The notes under the pieces: generated by a model
The model's database searches: none
What the model was told of the DNA's origin: nothing
Seen by the model: only the letters and a program-made list of their open reading frames with translations
IMG/VR virus record: IMGVR_UViG_3300025138_000089
Coordinates: 1 to 42,338 of that record
DNA length: 42,338 bases
From: a virus
Direction: 5' to 3' (one strand)
Program-made: the position numbers and the translations under genes
Shown here: piece by piece, positions 20,362-28,159 of the stretch
How positions within the stretch are numbered: the first letter of the stretch is position 1
Layout: each line of letters opens with the position of its first letter

Positions 20362-20571
20362 ATGAACTGTCTTGATTGTAACAACGAAATTCCTGCTGCT
20401 CGCATTGAAGCGATCGGTGAAACTGACTACTGCGTTAACTGTGCGGACAAGCACGCGGCGCCCGTTGTAGCAAGAATGATTTACTCGCATAAGACTGCGG
20501 GTGAGTTGTTCATTGCTAAGGGTAAGGAAAACGTCCGACGACTCAACCGAGAGTACTCTCGGGCACGGTAA
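20362..20571 (+). CDS. DksA/TraR-like zinc-finger protein, 69 aa
   Basis: MNCLDCNNEIPAARIEAIG, then YCVNCADKH, gives C-x2-C and C-x2-C pairs about 20 residues apart. That is the small zinc finger of the TraR/DksA type, with the PAAR(I/L)xA segment conserved in that family. Such proteins can bind RNA polymerase near the secondary channel; most phage copies, like this one, lack the coiled coil. The C-terminal half is basic and helical. Confidence 0.55.
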   Translation: MNCLDCNNEIPAARIEAIGETDYCVNCADKHAAPVVARMIYSHKTAGELFIAKGKENVRRLNREYSRAR

Positions 20572-20595
20572 TATATACTTTAAAGGATATTCATC

Positions 20596-21168
20596 ATGAA
20601 AGAAGAACTAAAGATTTCAACGAAGGTTGCTGTTCGTCAGTCTGATCTCCATCGTTACGGTCTCTTCGCAAAAGAAGCGATCGAAAAGGGTGAGGTTATT
20701 GAGGAGACGATCTTTATCCGTACCACACACAGGTCACAGAACGAGAATCGTGATCCTGCTCTTCATCACTACTCATATGGTATTAATTGTGACTGTGAAA
20801 AGTGTCAGAAGGAAGGTATTAACTTTGCTATTCCATTTGGATATTGTCAGTTTACCAACCACTCTCTCGAACCTAACGCTGTTTTAGTTCATGATTACAA
20901 TGAGTCCGTTACTGCTCTAACTGCCCTTGATACTATCAAGGAAGGTGAAGAGATCGTTATGAACTATGGACAGGGCTTTCAAAATTGGCTGGAACAGTTA
21001 GAAGAACTCCAGAACCAAATGAAACTTACGAACTCGCAACAAACCCAAAAGTTTGATGACGGTCCTATTAAGTTTAAAGCAAGAGAAATTCCAGAATCAA
21101 AACCAATGAAGACTGGAATTAAAGAAATGATAGACCAAGCAAATAATCAAAGTGAAGGCGACGACTAA
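20596..21168 (+). CDS. SET-domain protein (putative lysine methyltransferase)
   Basis: 190 aa. The SET signature is present: HRYGLFAKEAIEKGEVIEE (about 19-37), FTNHSLEPNA (86-95) with the cofactor-binding NHS motif, and IKEGEEIVMNYG (114-125) with the catalytic-type Tyr124. A CDCEKC cluster at 65-70 could bind zinc. A low-complexity Gln/Lys tail follows residue 130. Known SET enzymes transfer a methyl group from S-adenosylmethionine to protein lysine; the target here is unknown. AAAGGATATTCATC precedes the ATG. It meets the opposing gene with no gap. Confidence 0.75.
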   Translation: MKEELKISTKVAVRQSDLHRYGLFAKEAIEKGEVIEETIFIRTTHRSQNENRDPALHHYSYGINCDCEKCQKEGINFAIPFGYCQFTNHSLEPNAVLVHDYNESVTALTALDTIKEGEEIVMNYGQGFQNWLEQLEELQNQMKLTNSQQTQKFDDGPIKFKAREIPESKPMKTGIKEMIDQANNQSEGDD

Positions 21169-22398
21169 TCAATACCCTCCTCCTCCATACCCACCGCCGC
21201 CACTACTAGGTGGACTTGGAGATGAAGGTGGTACATAAGGCGTAGAAGGCGCGGAAGGCGGCACGTAAGGTGTAGAAGGTGCGGTGGGCGCAGAGGGCGC
21301 AGAGGGTGTAGAAGGTGCGGAAGGCGGTACATAAGGTGTAGAAGGTGTAGTGGACGTAGAAGATGCAGTTCTTACTACTGATCTAGTAGTGTTTGTTCTT
21401 CTCTGAACAAGAGGTGTCGAAACTTCAACTTCAACTTCAACTTCGTAATCTCCGTGGAATTGTGAACCAGATCCAGGTCCTCCCAATCCGTTCGGCATAT
21501 AATATTTTGTTCCATTTAATATATGCGTATGATAGCCCACGGTAGTTTCACCGTCTCTAATCGAAGTAGGATCGGGACTTGCTGCTACTGCACCTGCTAT
21601 AGTTGTATAAAGTGGATAATAACCTTGCACTGAAAATGGTCCAGTTTCAATTATATTAGGTTGTTCTGATAGTTTTCCATAAACAGATATAATGATTTGA
21701 TTACTCGAAGCATCTTCTTGTGTAATAGGTTCTTCTACCTTAATAACCTCAAATCCATTTTCGTTTTGTATATCTACTACAGTAAATTTATTATTATTAC
21801 TTGTAGTTTTTTTGAATTCAAGTACAGAACCTATGCGAACACCAATTTTTGATAAAGCCTGGTTAGGCAGTATATTGATAATTTTTTTAATAGGTGTTGA
21901 TGTTTGGTTAGACTGTGTTTTGGTCCATTGTGGTAAATCTATAAAATAATTTCCCTCAAATGAAACAGCAGTAGTCGATGAAATTGCTGATTCTTTTTCT
22001 CCTATTATAATTTTACTATCAACGTCAATAGTAGAAATTGTATAAGTATCAGCAAAGTCAGTTAACGAAGTTCCATTAATTTCGTTAATATAGTTACACG
22101 TTGAAACAATCCCACCACCTAACCCCAAAGTTGTCCCAGCAGAAATACCACGGAAAAAGCCATCGAATATATTTTTTTCTGTGCCTATATTTGAATAATC
22201 GAATACTACCGTTTTTCGATCCGATTTCAATACAACATTTGGTCGAATAGAAAATCTAGTTTTTTGTTCTGTAAGAAGAAAATCAGTATTTGATGTAGCA
22301 AAATATATTCCATATAAAATGGATGTATTCTCCCGTATCATTACAGGTGAAGTTTCAGCACCCTTATTACGTTTTTTAATTCTATTATTTCTATTCAT
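21169..22398 (-). CDS. Virion or fibre protein with Pro-rich C-terminus
   Basis: 409 aa. A basic N-terminus is followed by a beta-rich body. About residues 264-304 read FSVQGYYPLYTTIAGAVAA, then GYHTHILNGTKYYMPNG, a domain that recurs in structural proteins of marine myoviruses (YHTH-LNG-YYMP). EVEVEVEV follows. The last 55 residues are tandem Ser/Pro/Thr/Tyr repeats (STPYVPPSAP) ending in GGGGYGGGGY, probably a flexible or adhesive tail. It sits 1 nt downstream of the next fibre-type gene in the same direction, so the two form one unit. Confidence 0.6.
   Translation of the reverse strand: MNRNNRIKKRNKGAETSPVMIRENTSILYGIYFATSNTDFLLTEQKTRFSIRPNVVLKSDRKTVVFDYSNIGTEKNIFDGFFRGISAGTTLGLGGGIVSTCNYINEINGTSLTDFADTYTISTIDVDSKIIIGEKESAISSTTAVSFEGNYFIDLPQWTKTQSNQTSTPIKKIINILPNQALSKIGVRIGSVLEFKKTTSNNNKFTVVDIQNENGFEVIKVEEPITQEDASSNQIIISVYGKLSEQPNIIETGPFSVQGYYPLYTTIAGAVAASPDPTSIRDGETTVGYHTHILNGTKYYMPNGLGGPGSGSQFHGDYEVEVEVEVSTPLVQRRTNTTRSVVRTASSTSTTPSTPYVPPSAPSTPSAPSAPTAPSTPYVPPSAPSTPYVPPSSPSPPSSGGGGYGGGGY
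21225..21365 (-). repeat. Tandem repeat encoding STPYVPPSAP units
   Basis: Degenerate tandem units of about 12-36 bases coding (S/A)PSTPYVPPSAP and SAPSAP steps. Likely variable in length by slippage. A second short array, (AACTTC)x4 on the plus strand near 21420-21443, encodes EVEVEVEV. Confidence 0.75.
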
Positions 22399-22399
22399 A

Positions 22400-23878
22400 T
22401 CAAGATCCGATTACATGAACAGTAGATGATCTACCAGCAGAAGTTCTCATATAAACAGCATTTGCATTTCCAATACTTAAGAATATTTCTTCTCCTGCTT
22501 CTAGTGGATAACCTTCTGCCACGTTATTCTGAATACTAGTTCCACCAACATAGATTGTTCCTACGTTATTTGTAGATGACTTGATGGTTACACCATTCTG
22601 TAGAACTTGTTTCTTTAATGGTTTACCAATTCCAGTGATAGTCATAGTTTGAACGAATAATTTTGCGGGAGGTATGACTTGATTGACACTTGTTTGTACA
22701 AACTTATCCTTTCCTACGGTTGTTACGGAATTTGAAAGGTTTGTAAGAGATGTATTTGCAGTATCTATTTTACTATTAGTTGAAGTAACGTTGTTATTCA
22801 GTGTTCCTAATTTTGTATCAACTCCTGTAATTTTTGTGTTTACAGAAGCAATATTAGTTGATACCGCTCCGACCACAGTAACTTCATCCGCGGCAGATAG
22901 ATTTCTAATATCAAGATCTGAGGCGCCAACAAGAACGACGCCCCCATCACCTATTCCATTTACTTTAACAGGAACCATTCCTGCCTTACCTTCAACTGCT
23001 AGGGTAGTTCCTGATGTATTAGACACTCCAATATTGGGTGCTACACTGACCGAGAATGTTACGCCAGTGACACTATCGAATGCTACCTTCAGAGCGTCTC
23101 CAGAGACCCCTAGAGGGGTTCCACCAGAATATAGTTCTACGGGGAGAGTTGTTCCTCCTGATGCAGCATAGACCGATACAGAGTCTGTTCCTGCTGCGAG
23201 ATCGCGGATGTCTAGATTAGTTGCGGTAGCAGTAACGGTTCCTGTGATGCCTATGTCGGCACTAGTTCCAACCACAGTGACTATATCTGTGGCAGAAGTT
23301 AGGTTGCGAATATCAAGATTAGTGGCAGATACGGAAACTGCCATTCCACCAGAGATTCCTTGAACAGCCACAGAGTCTGTGAGTGTAACTCCAGAGTAAC
23401 CAATAACTCCGGCAGATAAGTTACGAATATCTAGATCAGTTGCAGACACAGCGAGTGCTTGACCACCAGAAATACCCTGCATCGATCCAGTAACTTCAAC
23501 GGCAGAATATACTGCTGGATTACCAATAGAACCAATAGCACCAGACCCACCTGGCGTTCCTGTTAATCCACCAGCAACGAATACCTTGAGTGATCCTGTA
23601 GTTCCATAAACAGCCAACGAGTTACCAATGGTTAGAGTACCCTTGACTTTCAGTTCACCATCCTCTATAATAGACGCAGTTGATCCTCCAGAAAATCCAG
23701 AGAACAACTGAACAGGCATAGGATTAGTATTTGATACGCGAGTTGAAGTGGTGTCGTCGCCGAAGACGGGTTTAATAATTTGAACGTGTGCATCTGCGGT
23801 CGTTCCGAAACCAAAGTCTGTGGCCATGTTATATGTGGCTCCAGAAGGTCCGCTGGCGATAATGATATTATCAGGCAT
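22400..23878 (-). CDS. Repeat-containing virion or fibre protein, 492 aa
   Basis: Beta-helix-like repeat protein low in charge and rich in Gly/Ser/Thr/Val. Four copies of an (A/V)xATxLDIRNLSAx motif are spaced through residues about 140-330, with QGISGG steps between. A Ser/Asn/Thr coiled-coil-like stretch (NTKITGVDTKLGTLNNN) comes before a compact C-terminal domain with YVGGTSIQNN. Such repeats are common in phage structural proteins of the marine T4-like group. CGGAGTAGATC precedes the ATG. Probable tail or decoration fibre. Confidence 0.55.
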   Translation of the reverse strand: MPDNIIIASGPSGATYNMATDFGFGTTADAHVQIIKPVFGDDTTSTRVSNTNPMPVQLFSGFSGGSTASIIEDGELKVKGTLTIGNSLAVYGTTGSLKVFVAGGLTGTPGGSGAIGSIGNPAVYSAVEVTGSMQGISGGQALAVSATDLDIRNLSAGVIGYSGVTLTDSVAVQGISGGMAVSVSATNLDIRNLTSATDIVTVVGTSADIGITGTVTATATNLDIRDLAAGTDSVSVYAASGGTTLPVELYSGGTPLGVSGDALKVAFDSVTGVTFSVSVAPNIGVSNTSGTTLAVEGKAGMVPVKVNGIGDGGVVLVGASDLDIRNLSAADEVTVVGAVSTNIASVNTKITGVDTKLGTLNNNVTSTNSKIDTANTSLTNLSNSVTTVGKDKFVQTSVNQVIPPAKLFVQTMTITGIGKPLKKQVLQNGVTIKSSTNNVGTIYVGGTSIQNNVAEGYPLEAGEEIFLSIGNANAVYMRTSAGRSSTVHVIGS

Positions 23879-23947
23879 GATCTACTCCGATTTGATATTC
23901 TGATCTTTAATATATATAAGAGTAACCAACACCCAAAAGGATTCATA

Positions 23948-24166
23948 ATGATTGAAGATATTAATTTCCCTCATGAGATTGAGACTTATGTGAAAGAAAA
24001 TGGCGGAACATACGTTGAAGCCATATTGAGTATTTGTGAAGAATACGACATCGATCCAGTTTTCGTTGCGAAGACTCTCACAAAGCCTATCATCGAGAAG
24101 TTAGAAATCGAAGGCAGAGATCTCAATATCTTGCCTCAACTAACCTCAGCAAAACTCCCGATTTGA
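23948..24166 (+). CDS. gp33: Late-promoter coactivator gp33 (probable)
   Basis: 72 aa. A helical, acidic protein of gp33 size and pattern: YVEAILSICEEYDIDPVFVA, then LTKPIIEKLEIEGRDLNIL, ending in SAKLPI. T4 gp33 links host RNA polymerase to the sliding clamp at late promoters. Gene order 33-(59)-32 in T4 matches this locus (gp33, a small gene, gp32). AAAAGGATTCATA precedes ATG 23948; the longer upstream frame lies under the opposing gene. Identification rests on pattern and position, not on a strong motif. Confidence 0.6.
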   Translation: MIEDINFPHEIETYVKENGGTYVEAILSICEEYDIDPVFVAKTLTKPIIEKLEIEGRDLNILPQLTSAKLPI

Positions 24167-24170
24167 TGTC

Positions 24171-24410
24171 ATGAACCAGCACACATTCTCTGGATGGAAA
24201 AATAGGAATAGACGACAAGGCTATAAAAAGTCATTCAAGATAATTAAGAATGATAAATTTTATAGTGATGTAGAAAAAGTCATGGAGAAAAGAGATCTTA
24301 CTCGTAGTAAGGCTATAGAGGTAGTAGAAGGCTGGAGAATGAAAGATCAACAGAGTAAAGATTATAGGCAAAATGATAAGAAAAGAAAGAAAAATAAAAT
24401 ACAACCTTAG
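24171..24410 (+). CDS. Small basic protein between gp33 and gp32
   Basis: 79 aa. Lys/Arg-rich, helical (MNQHTFSGWKNRNRRQGYKK, then YSDVEKVMEKRDLTRSKAIE), ending in a KKRKKNK tail. In T4 the gp59 helicase loader occupies this position, but this protein is far too small and shows no resemblance. Four bases separate it from gp33. Unknown; nucleic-acid binding is likely from the charge. Confidence 0.55.
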   Translation: MNQHTFSGWKNRNRRQGYKKSFKIIKNDKFYSDVEKVMEKRDLTRSKAIEVVEGWRMKDQQSKDYRQNDKKRKKNKIQP

Positions 24411-24438
24411 TTGACAAATGACTAATGGGTGTTATAAT
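24411..24438 (+). promoter_or_regulatory. Sigma70-type promoter of gp32
   Basis: TTGACA (24411-24416), 16 nt, TATAAT (24433-24438), giving a leader of about 65 nt before gp32. Confidence 0.88.
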
Positions 24439-24449
24439 AAACATAACTC

Positions 24450-24495
24450 GTGCAAGGTAGTTCCTTGCGTAACTAAGATTAGGGTAGACCCCTAA
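24450..24495 (+). promoter_or_regulatory. Two-hairpin leader of gp32
   Basis: GCAAGG-TAGTT-CCTTGC (24452-24468, extendable by two wobble pairs) and TTAGGG-TAGAC-CCCTAA (24479-24495) lie between the promoter and the AAAGGAA ribosome site. T4 gp32 represses its own translation through a structured leader, and this could be the analogue. Confidence 0.6.
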
Positions 24496-24510
24496 AGAAA
24501 GGAAAAGCAT

Positions 24511-25389
24511 ATGGGCTTTTCAGACATGAAGAAGAGAAGCGGAGACGTATCTGCTCTCTCAGACAAGATGGAAAAGATGAATGACAAGAAGTCTTACAAG
24601 GATGACCGTTACTGGCGTCCCGAACTAGACAAGTCGAGCAACGGTTATGCCGTTATTCGATTCCTCCCCGCTCCAGGCGATGAGGAACTCCCGTTCGCTC
24701 GTCTTTACACTCACGGATTTCAGGGTAAGGGTGGCTGGTTCATTGAGAACTGTCCTACCACTATCGGTGGCAAGTGTCCACTCTGTGAGGTAAACAACGA
24801 TCTTTGGAACAGCGGACTTGAATCTGATAAGGATATTGCTCGACAGCGTAAGCGTCGTCTCTCCTACATCAGTAACATTCTTGTGGTGAGCGATCCCAGC
24901 AACCCACAGAATGAGGGTAAGGTCTTCCTCTACAAGTATGGTAAGAAGATCTTCGACAAGATTCAGGAATCTATGAAGCCTGAATTCGCAGATGAAACTC
25001 CAGTCGATCCGTTTGACTTCTGGAAGGGTGCCAACTTTAAACTCAAGGTTCGTAAGGTTGCTGGTTACATCAACTACGACAAGAGCGAGTTTGAATCGCA
25101 GTCTGCTTTGTTTGATGGTGACGATTCTCGTCTTGAGGATCTCTGGAAGTCTGAACACTCTCTCGCAGAGATCATTGCTCCCAGTGAGTTCAAGTCATAC
25201 GAGGAACTCAAGGCACGTCTCAATGACGTTCTTGGTAACGATGTTCGTTCCACACGGGATGATGCTGTTACTGAGACCGCAGAGACTAGTGAGCCTGAAG
25301 TCACTACTGCTCCCGCGGCCGCTCCCACTGCTGAGACTGAAGAGGACGCACTGTCCTTCTTCAACAAACTCGCAGCAGATGATGAGTGA
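24511..25389 (+). CDS. gp32: Single-stranded DNA-binding protein gp32
   Basis: 292 aa. N-terminal basic region (MGFSDMKKRSGDVSAL), then an OB-fold core with GYAVIRFLPAPGDEELPFAR and FWKGANFKLKVRKVAGYINY. The zinc site is visible as His68, Cys81, Cys89 and Cys92, close to T4 gp32 (His64, Cys77, Cys87, Cys90). The C-terminal 50 residues are acidic and Ala/Glu/Thr-rich, ending DALSFFNKLAADDE, the tail by which gp32 contacts replication and recombination partners. It has its own promoter, structured leader and terminator, so it can be made in large amounts independently. Confidence 0.95.
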   Translation: MGFSDMKKRSGDVSALSDKMEKMNDKKSYKDDRYWRPELDKSSNGYAVIRFLPAPGDEELPFARLYTHGFQGKGGWFIENCPTTIGGKCPLCEVNNDLWNSGLESDKDIARQRKRRLSYISNILVVSDPSNPQNEGKVFLYKYGKKIFDKIQESMKPEFADETPVDPFDFWKGANFKLKVRKVAGYINYDKSEFESQSALFDGDDSRLEDLWKSEHSLAEIIAPSEFKSYEELKARLNDVLGNDVRSTRDDAVTETAETSEPEVTTAPAAAPTAETEEDALSFFNKLAADDE

Positions 25390-25410
25390 ATAAGAGGAGA
25401 GAGATGATCA

Positions 25411-25440
25411 GGGGAGTGACTTCGGTCACTCCCCTTTTCT
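25411..25440 (+). terminator. Rho-independent terminator after gp32
   Basis: Perfect 10-pair stem GGGGAGTGAC/GTCACTCCCC, TTCG tetraloop, then TTTTCT. It ends just before the stop of the opposing tape-measure gene. Confidence 0.95.
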
Positions 25441-25441
25441 A

Positions 25442-27280
25442 TTATGCCCTCTGTGTAGCATTCGTACTGCCATTTTTCATTAGTGATGCTTTTATCGTAG
25501 AATCGCCTTGTCCTACACCCGATGTCTGTACATTATTATTCGTTGTATTTGAAGATGATCTACTCGAAGCGTCAACTATAGCAGCCCCGCCGCCACCGCC
25601 ACCAGTTGACATTCCTACATTCGAAGCAGTACTTGCATCTATTGCAGCCGTAGTTTGTACGGCTGTAGTTGCTGATGGTGCTATTGAAGTTAGGTTATCT
25701 CCGCTTGCTTCAATAGATGCTAAATCGAGTGGTCCTACTCCTTCTGCTTGTCCAATAAAATCTTTTATCTTTTTCTCCGATACTCTTACACCAGAACCGT
25801 TTTGTTGATTGAATGCGTTTAGAGCCAATACCTTTTTTGCAACTCCGGGGTTTGCTAATGCTCTATGTTCAAGCATCTCTGGTATGAAAGATGATGCTTG
25901 TAGGGTGGGAAGAACATATTTTGCAATTTTTGCTTCCTTAGAATCATCTCCAGTTAAGGGTCCAGCAATTTCTGCTTGATCAATAGCACCTTTCATCACA
26001 CCACCTTCTCTCTCCCGTTTCATCTGTTCACTAACATCCCCTAAACCAAGCATACTCTTAACTCCGGGGATCATCCCCAACGGTCCTAGTGCAACATTAA
26101 CTAATCCATCCTGAAACTGTCCCGGATCGAAACCTAGACCTTGTGATATATTTTCACCTAAGTCGTTTAATAATCCACCTACTTTATATCCTGCATATGC
26201 TGCTGCTCCTGCGGCTGCGGCTATTGCAAGTCCTTTACCTGCTATTATTGCGGCTGGTCCCAGTGCTGCAAGAATTCCTCCTAACCCACCAACACCAGCA
26301 ATAAGTCCAGTGATAGATCCTGCCATTCCAGCAAGACTACCAAGAAGTCCACCACCAGATTCTCCTTCTCCTCCGGTTCCTACTACTTCGGTTATAGTAT
26401 TAACGCTAGACTGACTTCTACTTGCTTCTAATTTATTCTCTTTCTTGTCTAATTTGGTTGGTGCGCCACTTGCTATTTTAGAGACATCGTTGTTTATGAA
26501 ACCAAGAACTTGGATCATTGTTTCGAGTTTTGCTTCTACTTCAGAACCACCACCACCACCTCCACCACCTCCGCCACCAGATGATTTAGGTGAGATGTCT
26601 TGACCACCAAACCTTAGTCCACCTAGACCTTTTCCTTGGGTGTCAACGCCTGCATCTTCCATTGAGTCCTTTAACGCAGCATCTAAAACATCGGGATCAT
26701 CTGCACCACCACTTATGGTTTCTAGTAAAGACTCATATGAGTCTTTAGTTACGTTCTCAGCCTTTATGAGTGTATCAAGAAATGCTTCATAAGCATCAGC
26801 AGGATCACCCTTGTAATTTCGGAGGAACGAGTCGAATAGTTTTTTTGCTGCGCCTGGATACTTTACATTTGCTTCGTCTACTTTTGCTTTAAATTTCTTA
26901 CGTTGAGTAGCAAGTAACTTCTTAGTCTTTTTCTGATCACCCCTTAAACGAAGAAAATCTCTTGCAGGTTTTAATACGCCAGGAGTTATTTTATCTACTG
27001 CGGAATCTACGAGTCCTTCTGCGGCTCCCCTGATGCTACCACCAACAGCACTCGCAATACTATCAAGTTGTTCGCCCTCTAGTTCTCCACCTTCTGATCT
27101 GGTTTGAGGGCCTTTCTTTTTTAGAGCCCTTCTTCCTTTAGCAGTCAAAGCACCTCTAGAATTCGTATCTAGACTCTTCCCGACCTTCTTTTCATTTTTA
27201 CTTGCAAGTTTAAGAAATGATTGAAGTTCTTTACGAGTCTTTTCTTGGCGTTTAATATTTGCTTCGTCTGATGATCGCAT
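25442..27280 (-). CDS. Tape measure / tail-length protein (gp29-like)
   Basis: 612 aa, close to the 590 aa of T4 gp29. Charged helical N-terminal third, a poly-Gly stretch (residues about 236-246), then a long Gly/Ala hydrophobic block (about 310-365, LLGSLAGMAGSITGLIAG) typical of tape measures, and a polar Ser/Asn/Thr-rich end. It lies directly downstream of the gp26/gp51 pair, the classical place of the tape measure after the tail-assembly chaperones. AAAGG precedes the ATG. Homology to gp29 in sequence is not visible; the role is inferred from length, composition and order. Confidence 0.75.
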   Translation of the reverse strand: MRSSDEANIKRQEKTRKELQSFLKLASKNEKKVGKSLDTNSRGALTAKGRRALKKKGPQTRSEGGELEGEQLDSIASAVGGSIRGAAEGLVDSAVDKITPGVLKPARDFLRLRGDQKKTKKLLATQRKKFKAKVDEANVKYPGAAKKLFDSFLRNYKGDPADAYEAFLDTLIKAENVTKDSYESLLETISGGADDPDVLDAALKDSMEDAGVDTQGKGLGGLRFGGQDISPKSSGGGGGGGGGGGSEVEAKLETMIQVLGFINNDVSKIASGAPTKLDKKENKLEASRSQSSVNTITEVVGTGGEGESGGGLLGSLAGMAGSITGLIAGVGGLGGILAALGPAAIIAGKGLAIAAAAGAAAYAGYKVGGLLNDLGENISQGLGFDPGQFQDGLVNVALGPLGMIPGVKSMLGLGDVSEQMKREREGGVMKGAIDQAEIAGPLTGDDSKEAKIAKYVLPTLQASSFIPEMLEHRALANPGVAKKVLALNAFNQQNGSGVRVSEKKIKDFIGQAEGVGPLDLASIEASGDNLTSIAPSATTAVQTTAAIDASTASNVGMSTGGGGGGAAIVDASSRSSSNTTNNNVQTSGVGQGDSTIKASLMKNGSTNATQRA

Positions 27281-27283
27281 GGC

Positions 27284-27433
27284 TTACCTTTTGTTTTGTG
27301 CTTTTATTTTCTGCTCTTCCTGTAACCATCGTTGTAGTTGGGATAAGTATACTTCTCTTTCCCACGGAATCCAGTTCATGATATCACTATATGAATAGTT
27401 GTAGTGGTGCATTAACTGAAAGGTTAGTTTCAT
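27284..27433 (-). CDS. gp51: gp51-like protein / chaperone C-terminal domain
   Basis: 49 aa from its own ATG: MKLTFQLMHHYNYSYSDIMN, then WIPWEREVYLSQLQRWLQEE. The (L/M)xxHYxxSYSDIxxxPxWERExYLxxL pattern is that of T4-type gp51 (hub assembly factor) and equally of the second, frameshifted part of tail-assembly chaperones. Its frame stays open upstream for 14 codons, exactly to a T TTT TTC slippery site in gp26, so a gp26-gp51 fusion is likely. It ends 3 nt before the tape measure gene. Confidence 0.75.
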   Translation of the reverse strand: MKLTFQLMHHYNYSYSDIMNWIPWEREVYLSQLQRWLQEEQKIKAQNKR

Positions 27434-27447
27434 GAATGTCTCTAAGT

Positions 27448-28158
27448 TTATGTGAGAGACACTAAAGAGAAAAAATCATTTAGTCCTGTTAATGTAAAAT
27501 CTACATCATCCTTTTCGTATGTGTAAGTTAGTACAGGTGCATCCTTAGCATATGCCACCAATTTACTAAACTGTTCTTCTGTCATAGCCTCTACAAAATC
27601 TAATCTGTCTTTAGCCGAAATATCAGTGTAACTCAATACCTCTTCATCCATAGTGACCTGATCTATCATGATTGATATAATTTTGATACTTTCTTCTCTA
27701 GTTGGTGTATATATGTTGACACCCTCACGAATAACATCGTCCAATGTAATATCTTTTAGACTCACAGAAATCTTATCTGTAATCTTTATTTTACTGCCTG
27801 TCTTCTTTGTTCTTTTTGGACAGGCAATATCATTCAGATTTATACTAACCTTACTGGGTGTTTTGCCTCCGCCAGGGCGATACAATAGTTCTAGCGTATC
27901 ACTTACTGATCGTTGTCGTAACTTGAGAAACAGATATTCTGCTTCTGCCATAGCAAGTTTACTGGTGTCTAAATCTTCAAAGCAACTTTCTAGGACATTT
28001 TTAATTGCCCTCATGACATCGGTCATCTCTCCCTCTTCTACAACTAATAACAGATTCTTTTCTTCCTTCACCAAGAAGGGTCTGAACTTCATTTTATTTG
28101 AATTCACGCTCACAGTGTATTCTGGTATCTCAGACTTAAGCATATCAACTAACTTCAT
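27448..28158 (-). CDS. gp26: gp26-like baseplate/tail assembly protein
   Basis: 236 aa. The N-terminus (YTVSVNSNKMKFRPFLVKEE, then KNLLLVVEEGEM) and the AEAEYLFLKLRQRSVSDTLEL block match the T4 gp26 family of myoviruses. In T4, gp26 acts in hub assembly and is not seen in the finished hub, consistent with a chaperone. AGGAG precedes the start, one base after the gp54-like stop. Its last codons contain the slippery site leading into gp51, the organisation of the lambda G/GT chaperones. Confidence 0.8.
   Translation of the reverse strand: MKLVDMLKSEIPEYTVSVNSNKMKFRPFLVKEEKNLLLVVEEGEMTDVMRAIKNVLESCFEDLDTSKLAMAEAEYLFLKLRQRSVSDTLELLYRPGGGKTPSKVSINLNDIACPKRTKKTGSKIKITDKISVSLKDITLDDVIREGVNIYTPTREESIKIISIMIDQVTMDEEVLSYTDISAKDRLDFVEAMTEEQFSKLVAYAKDAPVLTYTYEKDDVDFTLTGLNDFFSLVSLT
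27469..27475 (-). promoter_or_regulatory. Candidate -1 frameshift slippery site T TTT TTC
   Basis: Minus strand, codons FF of gp26 (…LNDFFSLVSLT). A -1 slip reads TTT TTT CTC and then LFSVSHINLETF into gp51. The -1 frame has a stop (TGA) immediately before the heptamer and none after it until the end of gp51. Confidence 0.7.
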
Positions 28159-28159
28159 T

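Noticed and set aside
22683-23171. 162-codon plus-strand frame
   Set aside because: Antisense to the repeat-rich fibre gene; its Thr/Val/Pro runs reflect the repeats of the opposite strand.
24625-25158. 177-codon minus-strand frame in gp32
   Set aside because: Shadow of the clearly identified gp32 gene; no ribosome site.
25386-25808. 140-codon plus-strand frame after gp32
   Set aside because: Lies antisense to the tape-measure gene, crosses the gp32 terminator and has a hydrophobic/Cys-rich composition typical of shadow frames.
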